Shown in pieces: positions 23,136 through 35,265 of a stretch of 64,000 nucleotides of DNA. The position numbers and the translations under genes were made by a program. Each line of letters begins with the position of its first letter. Position 1 is the first letter of the stretch. A model generated the notes under the pieces. The model worked only from the letters and a program-made list of their open reading frames with translations. It was not told the DNA's origin and did no database searches. Where the stretch lies: the NCBI GenBank assembly GCA_037176725.1, contig JAZBRS010000020.1, positions 101,574,501 to 101,638,500 of the forward strand. Reading direction: 5' to 3'. Source of the stretch: Posidonia oceanica. Taxonomy: Eukaryota > Streptophyta > Magnoliopsida > Alismatales > Posidoniaceae.

Positions 23136-25185
23136 GCCCTGAGAGCCAGTGCTCAAGGGGAGGCATTTTCTAGAGGGAGGAGCAACAAATGAGAGCTAGA
23201 GAAAGAGTTCTAGATTAAGATTTTAGAGAGAGATTCTGAGAGATCCCTAGTCCTTATTCTGTCCAAAATCCATTGAGAAATATTAGATCCCAGAGATCAT
23301 TATCCAGCCTAGATCCCAGAGATCCTGAGCCTAGCCAGAGCTTTGACTGTGCCTCCACTTCCTCACTCCATGCCATAGAGCACAAGGGTGAAGGGAGTAT
23401 CTTCTTTTAATCTATTTTACTTCATTTGCATTCCTTAATTAGGACCCATAGCATATGCATGCAGGAAACCACCCCCGGTTAGTATTAGATTCGTTTATTT
23501 ATTTTATTTCTTATTTTCTTGATCTATTTACTACACTTAGACTTATCTAAATCTATTTACTTGTTTTGAAGGAAAGGAATATCTCACGCAGCACGAGGAC
23601 GCCGCTGGACGACATCCTACCGTTGATCCAGTGAGCCAACAACCCACATCATCCACATCTCCCCCAGGCATCTTGTCAGCTAGCATCAAGCAAATCAACA
23701 AGTGGCGATCACAACAAGTTGACGACGTCGTGGAAGCGCTGTCATCTTCATCTACACCCCCAAATCCACATCCACAGAAACTGACGATCACGGTGGGACA
23801 GGCTTGAGCCAACCCTACGTGCTACGTGAGCGTATCTTTTCCTTCCTTTCTTTATTGTTATAGATCTAGGTGTAGTTTTCAGTTTGGGGGATCGTACGTA
23901 TATGTTTTCGCAACACCCAAACCTTTTTATCGAGTTTTTTTATTTCTGACGTTAGTAAAACCTTGCATCTAGTCGTTTTCCGCTTAGGGCGCCGGCTATC
24001 ATTAGCACTTTGAGGCAATGACTCGCTTCGGCGTCCATAGCTTTGACGACTCGGTTGGTTTTACTAAGGTCAGGAAACTCCCGTTCACAGCCGCCTATCT
24101 GAGAGGCGCCTTCTCTTGTCGCACTAGTTTGCGGTGACTAATAGAGCTGCCACTACTAGAGGCGACTGGATCTGGGTACTGTTTTTCAGTGCAGATCAGT
24201 AATTTTTTCCGTAGTTTGTGTTGTTTTTAGGTCTGCAGTCGCATAAAGAAACCAAGCAAAAATCTTGTTCACCGTACTTTTAGTTTTTTCACAGATTCTA
24301 GGCTTATTTGCGTCTACCACTAGGGTGGAAACTATTTTCCTGATATTAGAGTTAAAGTTCCTTGAGGGAATCTTTCTCTAACTAAAACATATCAAATCGA
24401 GCGGACCAGGCCAGTGCAAGTTGCTCACCCATACTCGGTTTGGTTGTTATAGTTAGATTGAGAACTCAAGGTGTCCTAAGAATTTATTATTGACTCCTCC
24501 CTTCTCTCTAGGTCAATAATAATTCTTGGTAGATACTTAATACTCTGATATTCTGTGTTTATTTACTGCTTTGTGGTTTGCTAGGAAAAGACCCTAAGGA
24601 CAGAATCTTGGGTTGCGGGCCCCTCTTTAGAGAGACAAATCCACCGCCTAGGCCCTCTTGGTGGACCCTAACGAAGGTCAAAGAGTGGTACCAAAGTGTC
24701 AAAAATCCCATTGAGTGACACCTAGATCACACAAAGTTGTCCTTACCCAGCCTAGGAACCCATTTATCAAGAGCACGCAGGTTTAATCAAGCGACTAATT
24801 AACCACTTAAACAATTAAAAATTTGCGCATTGTTTGGAACCTATGTTGTTTTATTTCCTGCTTGTTGCACGATCTGTCCATGGCAGATCTCGGTTGCCAA
24901 AAGGATAGGGTCTTAGCCGCCTGTCCATGAGGTGCCTCGCTCCGCCACTAGTTCAACCAGCGTTGCATTTCACCGCCTGTCTGATAGGCGACTACAGGGA
25001 AATCGCACCGGCGTGACTTGTTTGCAGGGTGGTTTGATCATTTTTCAATGACACAGATCGTAGAGACGTCAGAACGATTGAACAGTCATTTACTTTCCCT
25101 TTATTTTCATTCAAATCGAGTCTATATTAAGTAGTGTTAATAGAGTCTGTAATTTCCTTTTCCAAACATTTGTAACTGTTTCACA

Positions 25186-25470
25186 ATGGAGCACATCAGT
25201 ATGTCATCCACCTCGACTTCTGCACAAGCAAGCAATTTGATGGGCCAAAACGAGTTCTTATTTAGAACCCAAATTTCACACGCAGAAGAGCTAGAAACCC
25301 CCAGCTTCTCACAACCAATGGGTCATCTGTCTGAGGAAGCGACTAATGAGATCTACTGATTCCTGGCACAGCACCACCCCTCGTTTAGGAGCTTGCATAT
25401 TCCATCTGTCCACAAACCTTCTCTCCTAAACCCCCTCCAAAACCCATCAACCACACCCACTCACACCTTT
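25186..25470 (+). pseudogene. Possible gag N-terminus of element E
   Basis: ATG 25,186 opens 57 codons (starting MEHISMSSTSTSAQASNL) to TGA 25,357, and the frame stays open afterwards (FLAQHHPSFRSLHIPSVH). It follows a long leader on the same strand, as a gag start would. I recognise no conserved gag motif, and the sequence changes to AT-rich DNA near 25,470, so it is truncated. Confidence 0.35.
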
Positions 25471-27199
25471 TTTTTAATAATCTTTATAAATATTGCAAAT
25501 ATATAAGACTTCAATTTTCCTGAAAGAAAAACCTATAGAAGATGAAAGTGGATTGACATATAATGGTATAAAATTAATCAACCGAAATACAAAAACTTCA
25601 TTGAACTTAACTGTAAAAGAAAATTAACTAAAAAATGATTGAAGAGTAATGAAATAAAACTATTTTGGCACAAAGTTACATTAACCAATTATTAATTAAT
25701 TAAATGTAAATTTAATTAACTTGAGTGCTAAAAATTAGGTCAATGGATGGTTCATCTTTCCTCTCCATGTAACCGTTTATGATCTTTCCACTTTAAATAA
25801 TGTAAAGCGACAATTAGAATATATTGATTTTTTTTCGATTCCTCATCTCTTTTGTTCTGGTGTTCTGTGTTTTTGAATTCTCCGATCTCAAGCGACTAAA
25901 GTATTATTCGATGTTGTGTTCGTTATTTTCTCTAAGGCAAGTCCTGCCAATGGCGAATCGATTGAATAAGGAACTAATTTTTACTCTGTTTCGTTTCTTA
26001 CAAGTGTTTGTTCATATAGATTATTCTGGATCTTTATTTGTGAACTTTGTTGTTGTATTAATCACATATATGATTGTTGCTTTTATGCCTGTTTTATTCG
26101 TAATATTTCAAATAATATTTTCTATGTAATTTGACAATTAAAGCTTTTGAAAAAATAATATCATAAAACCATCAAACTCTCTCTTATCATATAGGTATTG
26201 ACAAGCCATAATTATCCCAATTGATATACCCTGATGTTTATGGTCGTGTTAACCAAAGAGATGATCCGACTATATTGAGATAAGTAGACCTATGGTGATC
26301 ATATATGTTATATTTTGAATTTAATTATATTTTTTTTACATGTATATATGAAGTACGTGTGTTTTAGGGTTTCTATCTTCTCATTAATTAACATCCTTTG
26401 AATTTAGAATAGTTCTACTATCATCCTCTTTAATTTTTATGTTTGTCGTGTGTCTTCGTCTATCTTTTTCTTTTGCTGTGTGTTTCTGTGTTTTTGTTTT
26501 ACATGGCATTACAGATTCCAAACAATGTTCTTTTGAAACTACTAGAAATCAGTTATTATATTATTTTCTAAAAATTAAATATGAGTATGTATCATCTTCA
26601 TTCCTACGAGCCATTCTTTTTCTTTTGAGATGTTTGCTTGCTTTAAATTTTTGGTTGTGACTGGAGAAGCGCAACCCATAGAAGGAATCATCCGACTAGT
26701 TTCCTAAAAGTTTCAGGACAGCTTTGTTATGTTGAGCAGTTGAGTGTAGAGGCAACGTTTTAGTAAGACGTCCATATCGTAGCATGCATTTTCTAGATTA
26801 TTGGACCACCAACGTTCTGCTTTTCTTGCGTCCAAAGTGAATACAAAGGCAAAAAAGAAGGTAGAAAATTAAGACAGAAAGGCATAGTATGTGTAACATG
26901 GAGGAAAAGAAAGAAAAGGTTGCAAGGAAAGAAAAAAAAAAGAAAGAAAGAGGAGCCCTTTTTCCACCACTCATTGGAAGCCTCCAATGGGTTTCCGGTA
27001 ACCAAATGGCCCACTTGTGGAGACGATGGCGGTTTGCTTAGATGGAGGATATGATGATCTTGTGATGTGTTTCATTTGCGAATGGTTGTTTGGTAGTGCA
27101 TATCGTCTTAAAGATTCCATGCACTAATCCATGCATCCTGCTTTCTGCTTTTGCTAGTGCTGATTTTGTACACGTTGTCCTTGAAAGAATCAAAAGCAA
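25471..27199 (+). other. AT-rich stretch without recognised feature
   Basis: Low-GC sequence with many T and A runs. Short open frames such as 25,824-26,129 are hydrophobic and of low complexity, with no family resemblance. I see no gene, element boundary or structured repeat. Confidence 0.5.
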
Positions 27200-28285
27200 T
27201 TGATAACTGAAGAGAAACAGAGAGGATGTAGAAGAGGAGGAGAGGTGGAGACAAGAGTTATCTGGTTTAACTGACAGAAAATCTTATTGCATTGTAAAGG
27301 TTACAACCAAGCTTTAAATAGTCGATCATCAGCCTAGCCATCATCCTATGTGACATAACAAACTGTCAGCTAAGCTAACAACTTAACAATCAACTTAACA
27401 ACCCACTTAACAACCAAACAGAATTTAGTTAAATCAGTTATCACCTGCCCTCAAACTGAGGTGGGTTTTTAACCAAATTAGAAACACTCAGTTTGGATGT
27501 AAGATATTGCAATCGTCGAGGATGCAGGCCTTCGGTGAATATGACGGCGACTTGATCGACAGTGTTAACGTACTGAACATTGACCTCACCGGCAACAACC
27601 TTCTCCCTGATGAAGTGGACATCGACTTCGATATGCTTAGTACGTTGATGATGAACTGGGTTCCGAATGAGAGAGATGGCTGAAACATTATCCCACCAGA
27701 CCACAGGAGTGGAGACATTGTCACAACCAAGCTCTTTCAGAAGGGACTGGATCCAACACAGTTCAGTGGTAGTATTAGTCAAGCTTCTGTACTCAACTTC
27801 AGTGGAAGATCGAGCAACAACGGTCTGTTTACGGGAGCACCACGAAATAGGATTAGCACCCAAGAATACAAAGAAACCATGAGTTGATCTCCGATCAGGT
27901 GGACACCTAGCCCAGTCCGCATCACAGAAATCTCGCAATTACAGAGTGCTAGGAGAGAAAACACATTCATAACTGATTGTGCCTTTAAGATAACGAAGAA
28001 TTCTCTTCACGGCAATCATGTGCACATTAATAGGCACTTGCAAGAACTGACAAATCTAATTAACAGCAAAAGTTATATCAGGTCTTGTGAGAGTGACATA
28101 TTGGAGAGCTCCGACGATACTTCTATATTGGGTAGGATCACTCAGAGCACAGCCTTCATCCTTCGAAATTTTTTGAACTGCTGCTGGAGAAGATACTGGC
28201 TTACACCCACTCATATCAGTCCGATCAAGTAGCTCAAGAATGTATTTGGATTGTGAGAGACTTAAACCACATACCAAAATGATAT
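27200..28285 (-). mobile_element. Copia 3' end fragment (RNase H plus 3' LTR)
   Basis: 5'-truncated Ty1/copia element on the minus strand. RNase H coding ends at 27,441, a PPT-like run (TTTGAGGGCAGG) lies at 27,444-27,455, and the LTR starts TGATAACTG at 27,443 and runs left to about 27,200, with a TATTTAAAG TATA-like box near 27,312. Homology ends abruptly at about 28,278. Short copia of the Ale/Retrofit type is likely but unproven. Confidence 0.75.
27441..28277 (-). pseudogene. Copia RT end and RNase H, broken
   Basis: The upper part (28,277-28,056) carries the RT-RNase H connection: YILELLDRTDMSGCKPVSSP, then YRSIVGALQYVTLTRPDI. The lower part (27,938-27,441) is the RNase H: DFCDADWARCPPDRRSTHGF with its catalytic Asp, WCSRKQTVVARSSTEVEYRS with its Glu, WWDNVSAISL with its Asp, RTKHIEVDVHFIREKV and the tail. 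The frame is lost between the two parts (about 28,055-27,940). The last stop, TGA 27,441-27,443, is formed by the first bases of the LTR. Confidence 0.85.
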
Positions 28286-29581
28286 ATTTTAAAGTATAGG
28301 GTATTAAAGTGAAAATCAGTAACAGTATAGGATACCATCAAATAATTAACTCTATTAAAATATTACATCATTTTGTTTAAAAACATTATATTTAAATCTT
28401 TAAAATTTCAAAATAAATCTATAGATTAATTTAAGTCATGATCAATGGTGTGACACTGAAATTATATTATGGGTAGAATAACATGACAAGAGTTTGGTAT
28501 TCATGACACTTCATCTTAAATGGATATTTACTTATGATGCATCATCTCTTGCAAGTAGAAAATAGATGTACATCCATAAACATAAAAATAATTATAAAAT
28601 AAAATATGTGTTTAAACTGCTCCATAGTAGCAAATAATAGGGTTAAATCATAGAATACCATCTAATTAAAAAAATATAAATACACATAAAAAAAGAAACC
28701 ATCATTGCCTTCTTCTTTTTCTGATTCTCAAGAAAGGGAAAAAAATTTCTCCTTCTCATTTACAGCCATAAGTTACCACTTACAAAGATAAAAAAAACTT
28801 AAAGCTCACCTTTTATACCTCTCTTTATCTATCTCGACAATCCCAAAGAAGCACCCCTCCATACTGTTTTAATTTCACCATCACACACGCCATAACATCC
28901 TCACCTTCACAACCTCTACATTATGCAAACACCACCATAACTCAACAAGGATCAATGCCAAAAACCTACAAACCTGTTGCCTTTGTCCATCTTCTTCTTC
29001 TTCTTCAACTGCTATTTCTTTTTCACAATAGCAAACACCAACCCAACCCACATTCTCTTCCCAACCCATCCACCTTTTTCTTCTCATCAATAAATGTCGT
29101 TTTTTCTTATTAGTTACCCTATTCTCATTCATTGAGAATTATGATGTTCTTTTTATAACATTAACAAATAGAAGCAATCGAAACGCAAAAGTCTAGAGAG
29201 ATCATGCGTGAAATAGTGTTCAAGGAGGAGAAAGAATAGGAGCAAAGAGGACATGCATAGATAACATTGCTCTTAAACACAATTATGAACATACAAAGCT
29301 CGCATGCATTTTAATTTTATCAAAGGAAACAAACATGAAAATGGAAAGTTAAAAGACTCATGGATTGATTGAAATAACTGAAATATTTGAACATTTCAAA
29401 ATTGATTTTACTTGCATTATTGACCATGGTATTTATGCTGAATATATAAGATTTAACTGCATTTAGTTATATTGAACAATTGGTTTATTGCTAGGTCTAA
29501 GCTTATTATATCAAGATTCATAACACTTGAAAAATAGATTAATCCAAATTATATATAAGATAATATGAGACATGATTTTGC
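28286..29581 (+). other. AT-rich stretch without recognised feature
   Basis: No coding sequence or element ends recognised. It contains a short CTT microsatellite (about 28,990-29,006) and scattered A/T runs. Confidence 0.5.
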
Positions 29582-29589
29582 CTTGTATA

Positions 29590-30115
29590 TATGGGTGCAA
29601 ATGGATATGGGATATCCGTCTCGTATCCATATTTGTATCCGTTTTTTAGAGGATATGGATTATCCATATCCGTCTCGAGCAGATACAGATATGGATACGG
29701 ATATGGATATTATTTTTTAAATTATTTATAATATTCGTTCCGTATCCGTAATCCGTATTATATCCATATTACATAGATATATTCTTTGATTTGATTGTAA
29801 TATATAAATTTTTAATGACAATAATCATAATTTACTGATTTTCATATGATTAGTTATATAAAGTATATTTACTTACATATATTTGAAGCTTTAGACTTTT
29901 TTTTTTTGATATTCTACTATATCCATTTTTTTATCCGTGTCCGTCCGTCAAATATCCATACTGTATCCATATCTGTATTCATTTTTTATGAATATGAATA
30001 TGCAATTTTCATATCCGGATGATATCCATAGTTTTATCCGTATTCGTACTTCAAAAACGGATACGGATATGGTAACACCTATATCCGTACCGTATCCAAT
30101 CCGTTTACACACCTA
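29590..30115 (+). mobile_element. Non-autonomous hAT-type MITE, 526 bp
   Basis: Imperfect terminal inverted repeats TATGGGTGCAAATGGATA and, reversed, TAGGTGTGTAAACGGATT, flanked by identical 8-bp duplications CTTGTATA (29,582-29,589 and 30,116-30,123). An 8-bp TSD is the hAT signature. The first ~140 bp and last ~180 bp are packed with GGATA(T/C)GG and complementary ATATCC words, as expected for subterminal transposase sites; the middle is AT-rich. There is no coding capacity. Confidence 0.85.
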
Positions 30116-30123
30116 CTTGTATA

Positions 30124-31769
30124 TATATAAGATACTAATCGATAAAGAGATATGAAATTTATTTCTCTACGGTAATCAAACATTATTTTTTGTAAAGTTT
30201 TAAATATTTATTACAATTCTTAAAAACCATATGCAAAATAATTGATATGAAATTTTTATAGTTGATTGTTCAAAATAAAAGAGATATATATAAAGATATT
30301 TATGATATTGAATGAAAATTATATGCATGCATTCAACTTAGTTCATAAATACATTATTACAAATATTTAATGATCATTGTTTAAGTGACGTATTTCTTCT
30401 CCATTCTCAAAGTGAGAATTAGTGATATGGTATAAATAGAGATAGATATAGATAACTACGGTAGACCAATGACATGAGGAAATATCAAGATTTCAATCAA
30501 CAAAAAAGAAAGTAAAAAATACTTCTTCTCCAACGATGGAATGGTGTGTGACAAAAGTCCTCATTACAGTTGCGCTATAAGGCTTGCCTATTTAGATGAG
30601 GCCAAGAAACCTCCAAAAACAGGTTGCTTAAGGTTTTATTGAGAAAGTAGGACCACCAATCTATTCCATCCTTCGTACTCACAAGCAAAAACTAAATGCA
30701 TTCTCTATGAAGCGACGAATACGATGGCAAACGTCTCTTCCAACTTCAATGAAAACTTCCAAATCTGCCGAACTCCTTGGACTGTGGGTGGGACTCTGGA
30801 AATAGGTTCTTCCTCTAACGACAGTTCCTTCTGGGATTTCTTCTCACTCCTCTGGTTTCTAAAACACCCTCTTTTATATAGGTGGACAATAGATGGACTT
30901 CTTAGAAATCTCGACTGTCTTTCTGCTGGTGAGAATTAAAGTAATCAAAGGTTTGTCATTATTCAACATCCCAATAGACGTGATTATTTGATTTCTCAAT
31001 GCTCCCGTATTTGATATGATGGACTCTCTTGATGGTCTAAAAGGAGTTCTGCTTACTGATGCAGCCTTCAGAGGTGATGGAAATCCAATAGTTGTCGAGG
31101 ACTAACGGGGGTATGTGAACAAGAAGAGCAAGATGCCAGAGTCTCAAAATTGAAGCATACTCGGACATTAGAACTGCATTACGAGTGAATGGTAGAATTC
31201 AAGTGAGAATGATTGGATTCCTTATCAGTCCATCCATGATAAGTATATATAGAGGGAGAGGTGATCATCTACAACGGTCCAACCAAAACCACATTTTTGA
31301 GCCCTACTACTGAATTTTTTTAATTTTTTTTTTAGTTTTCAATTATTTTATATTTTTTTAGTTTTTTCTGTTATTTTTTTTTTTACATTTTTTAAATTAT
31401 TTTCTTATTTTTTGACTTCTTTTTCCTTTTAGTATAATTTTGTTTTCTATTGTGGAGTCCACAACTACATGTGTCTTGACCATGGCAGTCCAGGCCAGTG
31501 TGGAGGGTCCGACGACTAGCTTCTTGAGACATGACACTGACAACTCCCTGGTAGGGTGATTTGTTGGTCGTGGTCATTGAGTATGTTTCTCTCTATATTC
31601 CTTGAATTAAAATCTGGAGTCATGACGAGGTTGTGGGAGAGTAATACAAGCATGATCGTGCTGCCAAGCGAAGTAGTGGAATGCTGCACAGCCTAGATAA
31701 TGAGAATCCAGTAGACGAAAGCATCACAAGTTATGCTATAACCAGAGGATCAGATTATTTTGTGGAGTG
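30124..31769 (+). other. Unassigned stretch
   Basis: No recognised gene or element. A T-rich tract lies at 31,320-31,440. Short frames (for example 30,724-30,939) have no family resemblance. Confidence 0.45.
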
Positions 31770-31774
31770 GATTT

Positions 31775-32039
31775 AGTTAGAATACCCACTCATGCACCCA
31801 AAACATGTAGACAGTAAACAAAGGAAGACGATGGAGAAATGACTGTAACTGTATTCTATTATCGACAGCAGTCGATGGCAGGTGCCTTATATTGGCAATA
31901 CAAAGGAATCATCTAGAATTAATCCTATGTGTACAAAGGATGAGTAGGTCATTGCACTTGTGTAGAAGCTTGGAGAAGAAGAGCGCCGGAAGCTTCCGGA
32001 ATGAGAGCGCCGGTGATCGACTGCTATGTTACGCCAACA
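31775..32039 (-). repeat. Copia element 3' LTR
   Basis: On the minus strand it starts TGTTGGCGTAACATAGCAG and ends TTCTAACT, so the last base is T and not A in both copies. It contains the perfect palindrome CCGGAAGCTTCCGG (31,986-31,999), which is mutated in the 5' LTR. Confidence 0.93.
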
Positions 32040-32158
32040 GCCCCCTTCAAGCTCAGCGAAGTGGACCGGAGTGCGAGCTTGGACCATAATAGGTGGAACC
32101 GATCGGAAGACAACGACTTAGTGAAGATGTCAACAAGTTGCACCTTCAATCGGACGTG

Positions 32159-32632
32159 CTACGAGACAATGGATCCTCGGATCAGAAATTCTCGGATGAA
32201 ATGGAAATCATTCTCGATATGTCGAGTTCGAGCATGAAACACAGGATTGTGCGTAATTTGTAATGCTGAATTATTGTCACACAGGATGGTCGGAGCTCGC
32301 CAGAGAGAGATGCCGAGTTCCCAGAGAAGAAAGCAAAACCACCGGAGGTCTGCCACCGTCGACGCCATTGCTCGATACTCTGATTCGGTACTTGATCGAG
32401 CTATGGTGGGTTGTTTCTTGGCTGTCCAGGACATTAAGTTCGACCCAAAGAAAAGGCAGTTCCCTGTGACTGAACGGCGATCAAAGGGATCACCAACCCA
32501 ATCTGCATCCGTGTATGCCAGCAAGTGGGGCAGAGATGCAGAGAAATGAAGACCAAGATATAATGTCCCCTTGACATACCGTAGAATCCGCTTCACAGCT
32601 TCGAGATGTGAAAAGTGTGGCTACTGAAGGAA
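32159..32632 (-). pseudogene. Copia RNase H
   Basis: Continues the integrase-RT frame. Motifs: AVKRILRYVKGT, AYTDADWVGDPFDRRSVTGN (catalytic Asp), TIARSSTESEYRAMA (Glu), LCDNNSALQI (Asp) and RTRHIENDFHFIRE. It is bounded by TAG at 32,621-32,623 and TAG at 32,159-32,161. After the second TAG the frame continues through QLVDIFTKSL, the usual copia C-terminus, so the true end is nearer the PPT. Confidence 0.9.
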
Positions 32633-33500
32633 CTAGGAGACATAATTGACGGCATACGCAAGGTCTGGACATGACAATGTGAGGTACTGTAAGCCGCCAA
32701 CGATGCTCCAGTAGATGGTGGCATTGGGCGGTAAGTCACCGTCATCATGCTTGAGATGTTTTCCAGGCCGAAGCGGAGTGGAGCAAGAGGAGCAATTCTC
32801 CATATTAAACTTCTTGAGCAAATCAGAAGCATATCTTGTTTGAGTGAGAAGTAATCCGCCGGAGTCGGACGATATTTCCATGCCAAGAAAAAAGCCGAGA
32901 GATCCAAGATCATGGTAGTCAAACTCATGGGAGAGGAGCTTGATCACCTGATCAATGAGTGAACCATCACTGCCTATGATTATTAAATCATCGACATACA
33001 CCAGTATAATCACAATGGCTGCACGATGCCGTTTGATAAATAGGGAGGAATCAGAGAGACTAGATTTGAATCCCTGTAGGTGGAGGAAATACTGAAGGCG
33101 GTGAAACCAAGCTCTGGGTGCTTGTTTGAGTCCATAGAGAGCACGGTTGAGATGACATAGATGATCCGGTCGAGAGCCATCCCTATAACCTGGTGGCTGC
33201 TGCATGAAGACTTCCTCTCTGAGGAAGCCATGAAGAAAAGCATTTCTTACATCTAACTGATGTAGACGCCACCAAAACATGGTGGCTAAGGAAAGGATGG
33301 TCCGAATGGTGGTGTGTTTAATCATCGGACTGAAGGTTTCCTCATAATCAAGACCCTACTGCTGGTGGTATCCTTTGGCAACCAGTCGTGCTTTATGACG
33401 TTCAACGGAACCATCAGATCTTCGTTTTACCTTGAATACCCATTTGCAGCCGACGACATTGTGATGTAGTGAAGGAGGAACCAGAGTCCAAGTGTTGTCC
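32633..33500 (-). pseudogene. Copia reverse transcriptase
   Basis: Motifs run from NTWTLVPPS and VGCKWVFKVKR through KARLVAKGYHQQ, QLDVRNAFLHGFL, FMQQPPGY, LYGLKQAPRAWF to the catalytic YVDDLIIIG (32,998 down to 32,972) and LGFFLGMEI. One TAG (33,356-33,358) replaces a Gln expected after KGYHQQ, and TAG 32,633-32,635 ends the readable stretch at NYVS, where Gln is again expected. Catalytic residues are intact. Confidence 0.92.
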
Positions 33501-34660
33501 CGTTGGAGAGCTTGAAATTCATCATCCATAGCAACATGCCAATGGTAGAAGGATTTAGCCTCTGTGTATGAGCTCGGTTCATGTACAAAGTCATCAAAGA
33601 GCTCAGCAGCCAGGCCCTGAGGTAGAGGACACGGATGCGTATGTTGAGGAAGCTCAGAGACTCGCCGATATTTTGTGGGTGATGGAGAAGATGAACCAGT
33701 GGAGTCGGGATTGCCCGAGGAGGAAGATGATGAGTTGGACTCGTTGAGCAACGTGGCAGGTTGTGGTGATAAAGGAGTCGAAGAGAGAGAATGAGTGGAT
33801 TGCTGAGTAGGAGAGATATGATTATTTGGTGAAGAGAAATCCTGAGCGGGAGAAGGATTTGAAAATTTTACTGAACGTCGAGCAAAAGACAGAGGGCATT
33901 TGAACAGAGGTGGCTGGGATGATTTGCCTGAAGGAACCATCAGTAATCTAGAGAAAGGAAAATGATCTTCATGGAACACCACATGCCTGGAGATATACAG
34001 GCGGCCCGTAGGTAAGTAAAGACACTTGTATCCTTTTTGTTTTGCAGAATATCCGAGAAAGACACAAGGAAGAGATCTAGGTTCAAGCTTGTGTTTAGTA
34101 TACAGAACCAGATGCGGAAAACATTGGCAACCGAAGACCTTGAGGAGCGACAAATCTGGAGGTCTGTGAAAGAGAACATGAAAGGGAGAAGCGTGATTGA
34201 GAAGAGGAGTGCTAGTGCGATTAATAAGAAAAACAGCAGTTAGGAAGGCATGCATCCAAAACGAATCAGGTAGAGAAACTTGATACAGCAAGCATCGACC
34301 AATGGGCACAATGTGGCGATGTTTTCGCTCCACCACTCCATTCTGTTCAGATGTGTGAGGGCAGGTGAGTTGATGAGTGATTCCAGAAGTATTGAGAAAA
34401 GAGGAGAAAGTAAGATTCACAAATTCGCCACCATTGTCAGTGTGAATTGTCCAAATGCGAGTGGAAAGGAGATTTTCAATTGTGATTTTAAATTGTTTGA
34501 AATAGGAGAATACATCAGATTTTCTAGTTAGAGGAAACAACCATGTGAATCTAGAGTAGTCAACGACAAGTAATAGAGATGTCCATCTAAAATGGTGGGT
34601 GCTGGTCCCCAGAGTTCCAAATGAAGAAGCTCAAGAGGAGAGGAGGCAGTATGCTATCGT
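33501..34660 (-). pseudogene. Copia integrase
   Basis: A pre-integrase zinc segment precedes it (LGHPSSAALR, CSTCLLGKS at about 34,760-34,680). The core has the first Asp in a VVDYSRFTW segment (about 34,570), the second in IHTDNGGEF (Asp near 34,438) and the Glu in NGVVERKHRH, 35 residues later. Conserved FGCQCFPHL and CVFLGYSAKQKGYKC follow, then a Ser/Pro-rich linker to RT. A one-base loss near 34,577 and stops around 34,757 (TAA) and 34,669 (TAG) break it upstream; below 34,540 the frame is open. Confidence 0.9.
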
Positions 34661-34769
34661 AGACCAAAGGGTTGGCTGGTGGACTTTCCCAACAGACATG
34701 TAGAACAGACATATTTGGCAGAAGAGTGTTGGATGGCAGCACATCGAAGTGTTTAACGGAGAGCAGCGG

Positions 34770-35265
34770 AGGAAGGATGACCAAGACGATGATGCTAGAG
34801 AGATGAAGATGTCTGAGCGGAGAGACAGCGAGGATGACCGGACAGAGGTAGAGAAGCACGATAAGATCCGAAGGAGCTAGGACCACTGAGAAGAGTTCGT
34901 CCAGTCGTCTTGTCCTTCACAGAGAATCCATGTTCATCAAGAAGGAAATAGCAGTGATTATCAGAGGAAAAATGTTGAACAGATAGTAAGTTATTCTTCA
35001 TGAGAAAAGGAACATGAAGAATATGATGAAGTTGAAGAGAGTTAGAGAAGGTGGATGTACCAACATTCTCGATGGGCAAGGAGCACCCATTACCTACTAC
35101 AACTGCATCAGTACCTGTATAGGAAGAGGGTGTGTGGATATTTTGAATGTGAGGCGTCATGTGTTGAGTGGCGCCGGAATCCACAGACCAAGAGGCATTA
35201 CCAGGGTGGTTCAGATCCTGACTAGAAGCCGCAGCATACGCAAAATTTCCTCTGTCATAACACAC
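34770..35265 (-). pseudogene. Copia protease and pre-integrase region
   Basis: The active-site segment WSVDSGATQHMT (Asp codon near 35,181) is the D-S-G-A type of copia proteases. VVVGNGCSLPIENVG, LHHILHVPFLMKNNLLSV and the GAG_pre-integrase-like tail follow. It is contiguous in frame with gag, whose zinc knuckle lies just upstream. Confidence 0.88.

Larger units (their letters stand above)
22793..25470 (+). mobile_element. Element E: 5' part of an unclassified LTR retrotransposon
   Basis: A TATA box (CTATAAATAG, 23,126-23,135), upstream TGACGTGG repeats, GTCGCC/GGCGAC modules (for example 23,040-23,060, 24,085-24,175, 24,985-25,010) and a long non-coding leader precede a short gag-like start at 25,186. 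The left boundary may be TGTAGCGGCGACTTG at 22,802, directly outside LTR B2. I could not place the LTR 3' end or a convincing PBS (TGGTACCAAAG near 24,687 is weak). Homology stops near 25,470. Confidence 0.5.

Noticed and set aside
25824..26129. A 101-codon hydrophobic frame as a small membrane protein
   Set aside because: T-rich sequence gives Phe/Leu/Val-rich frames by chance; there is no motif, promoter context or second copy.
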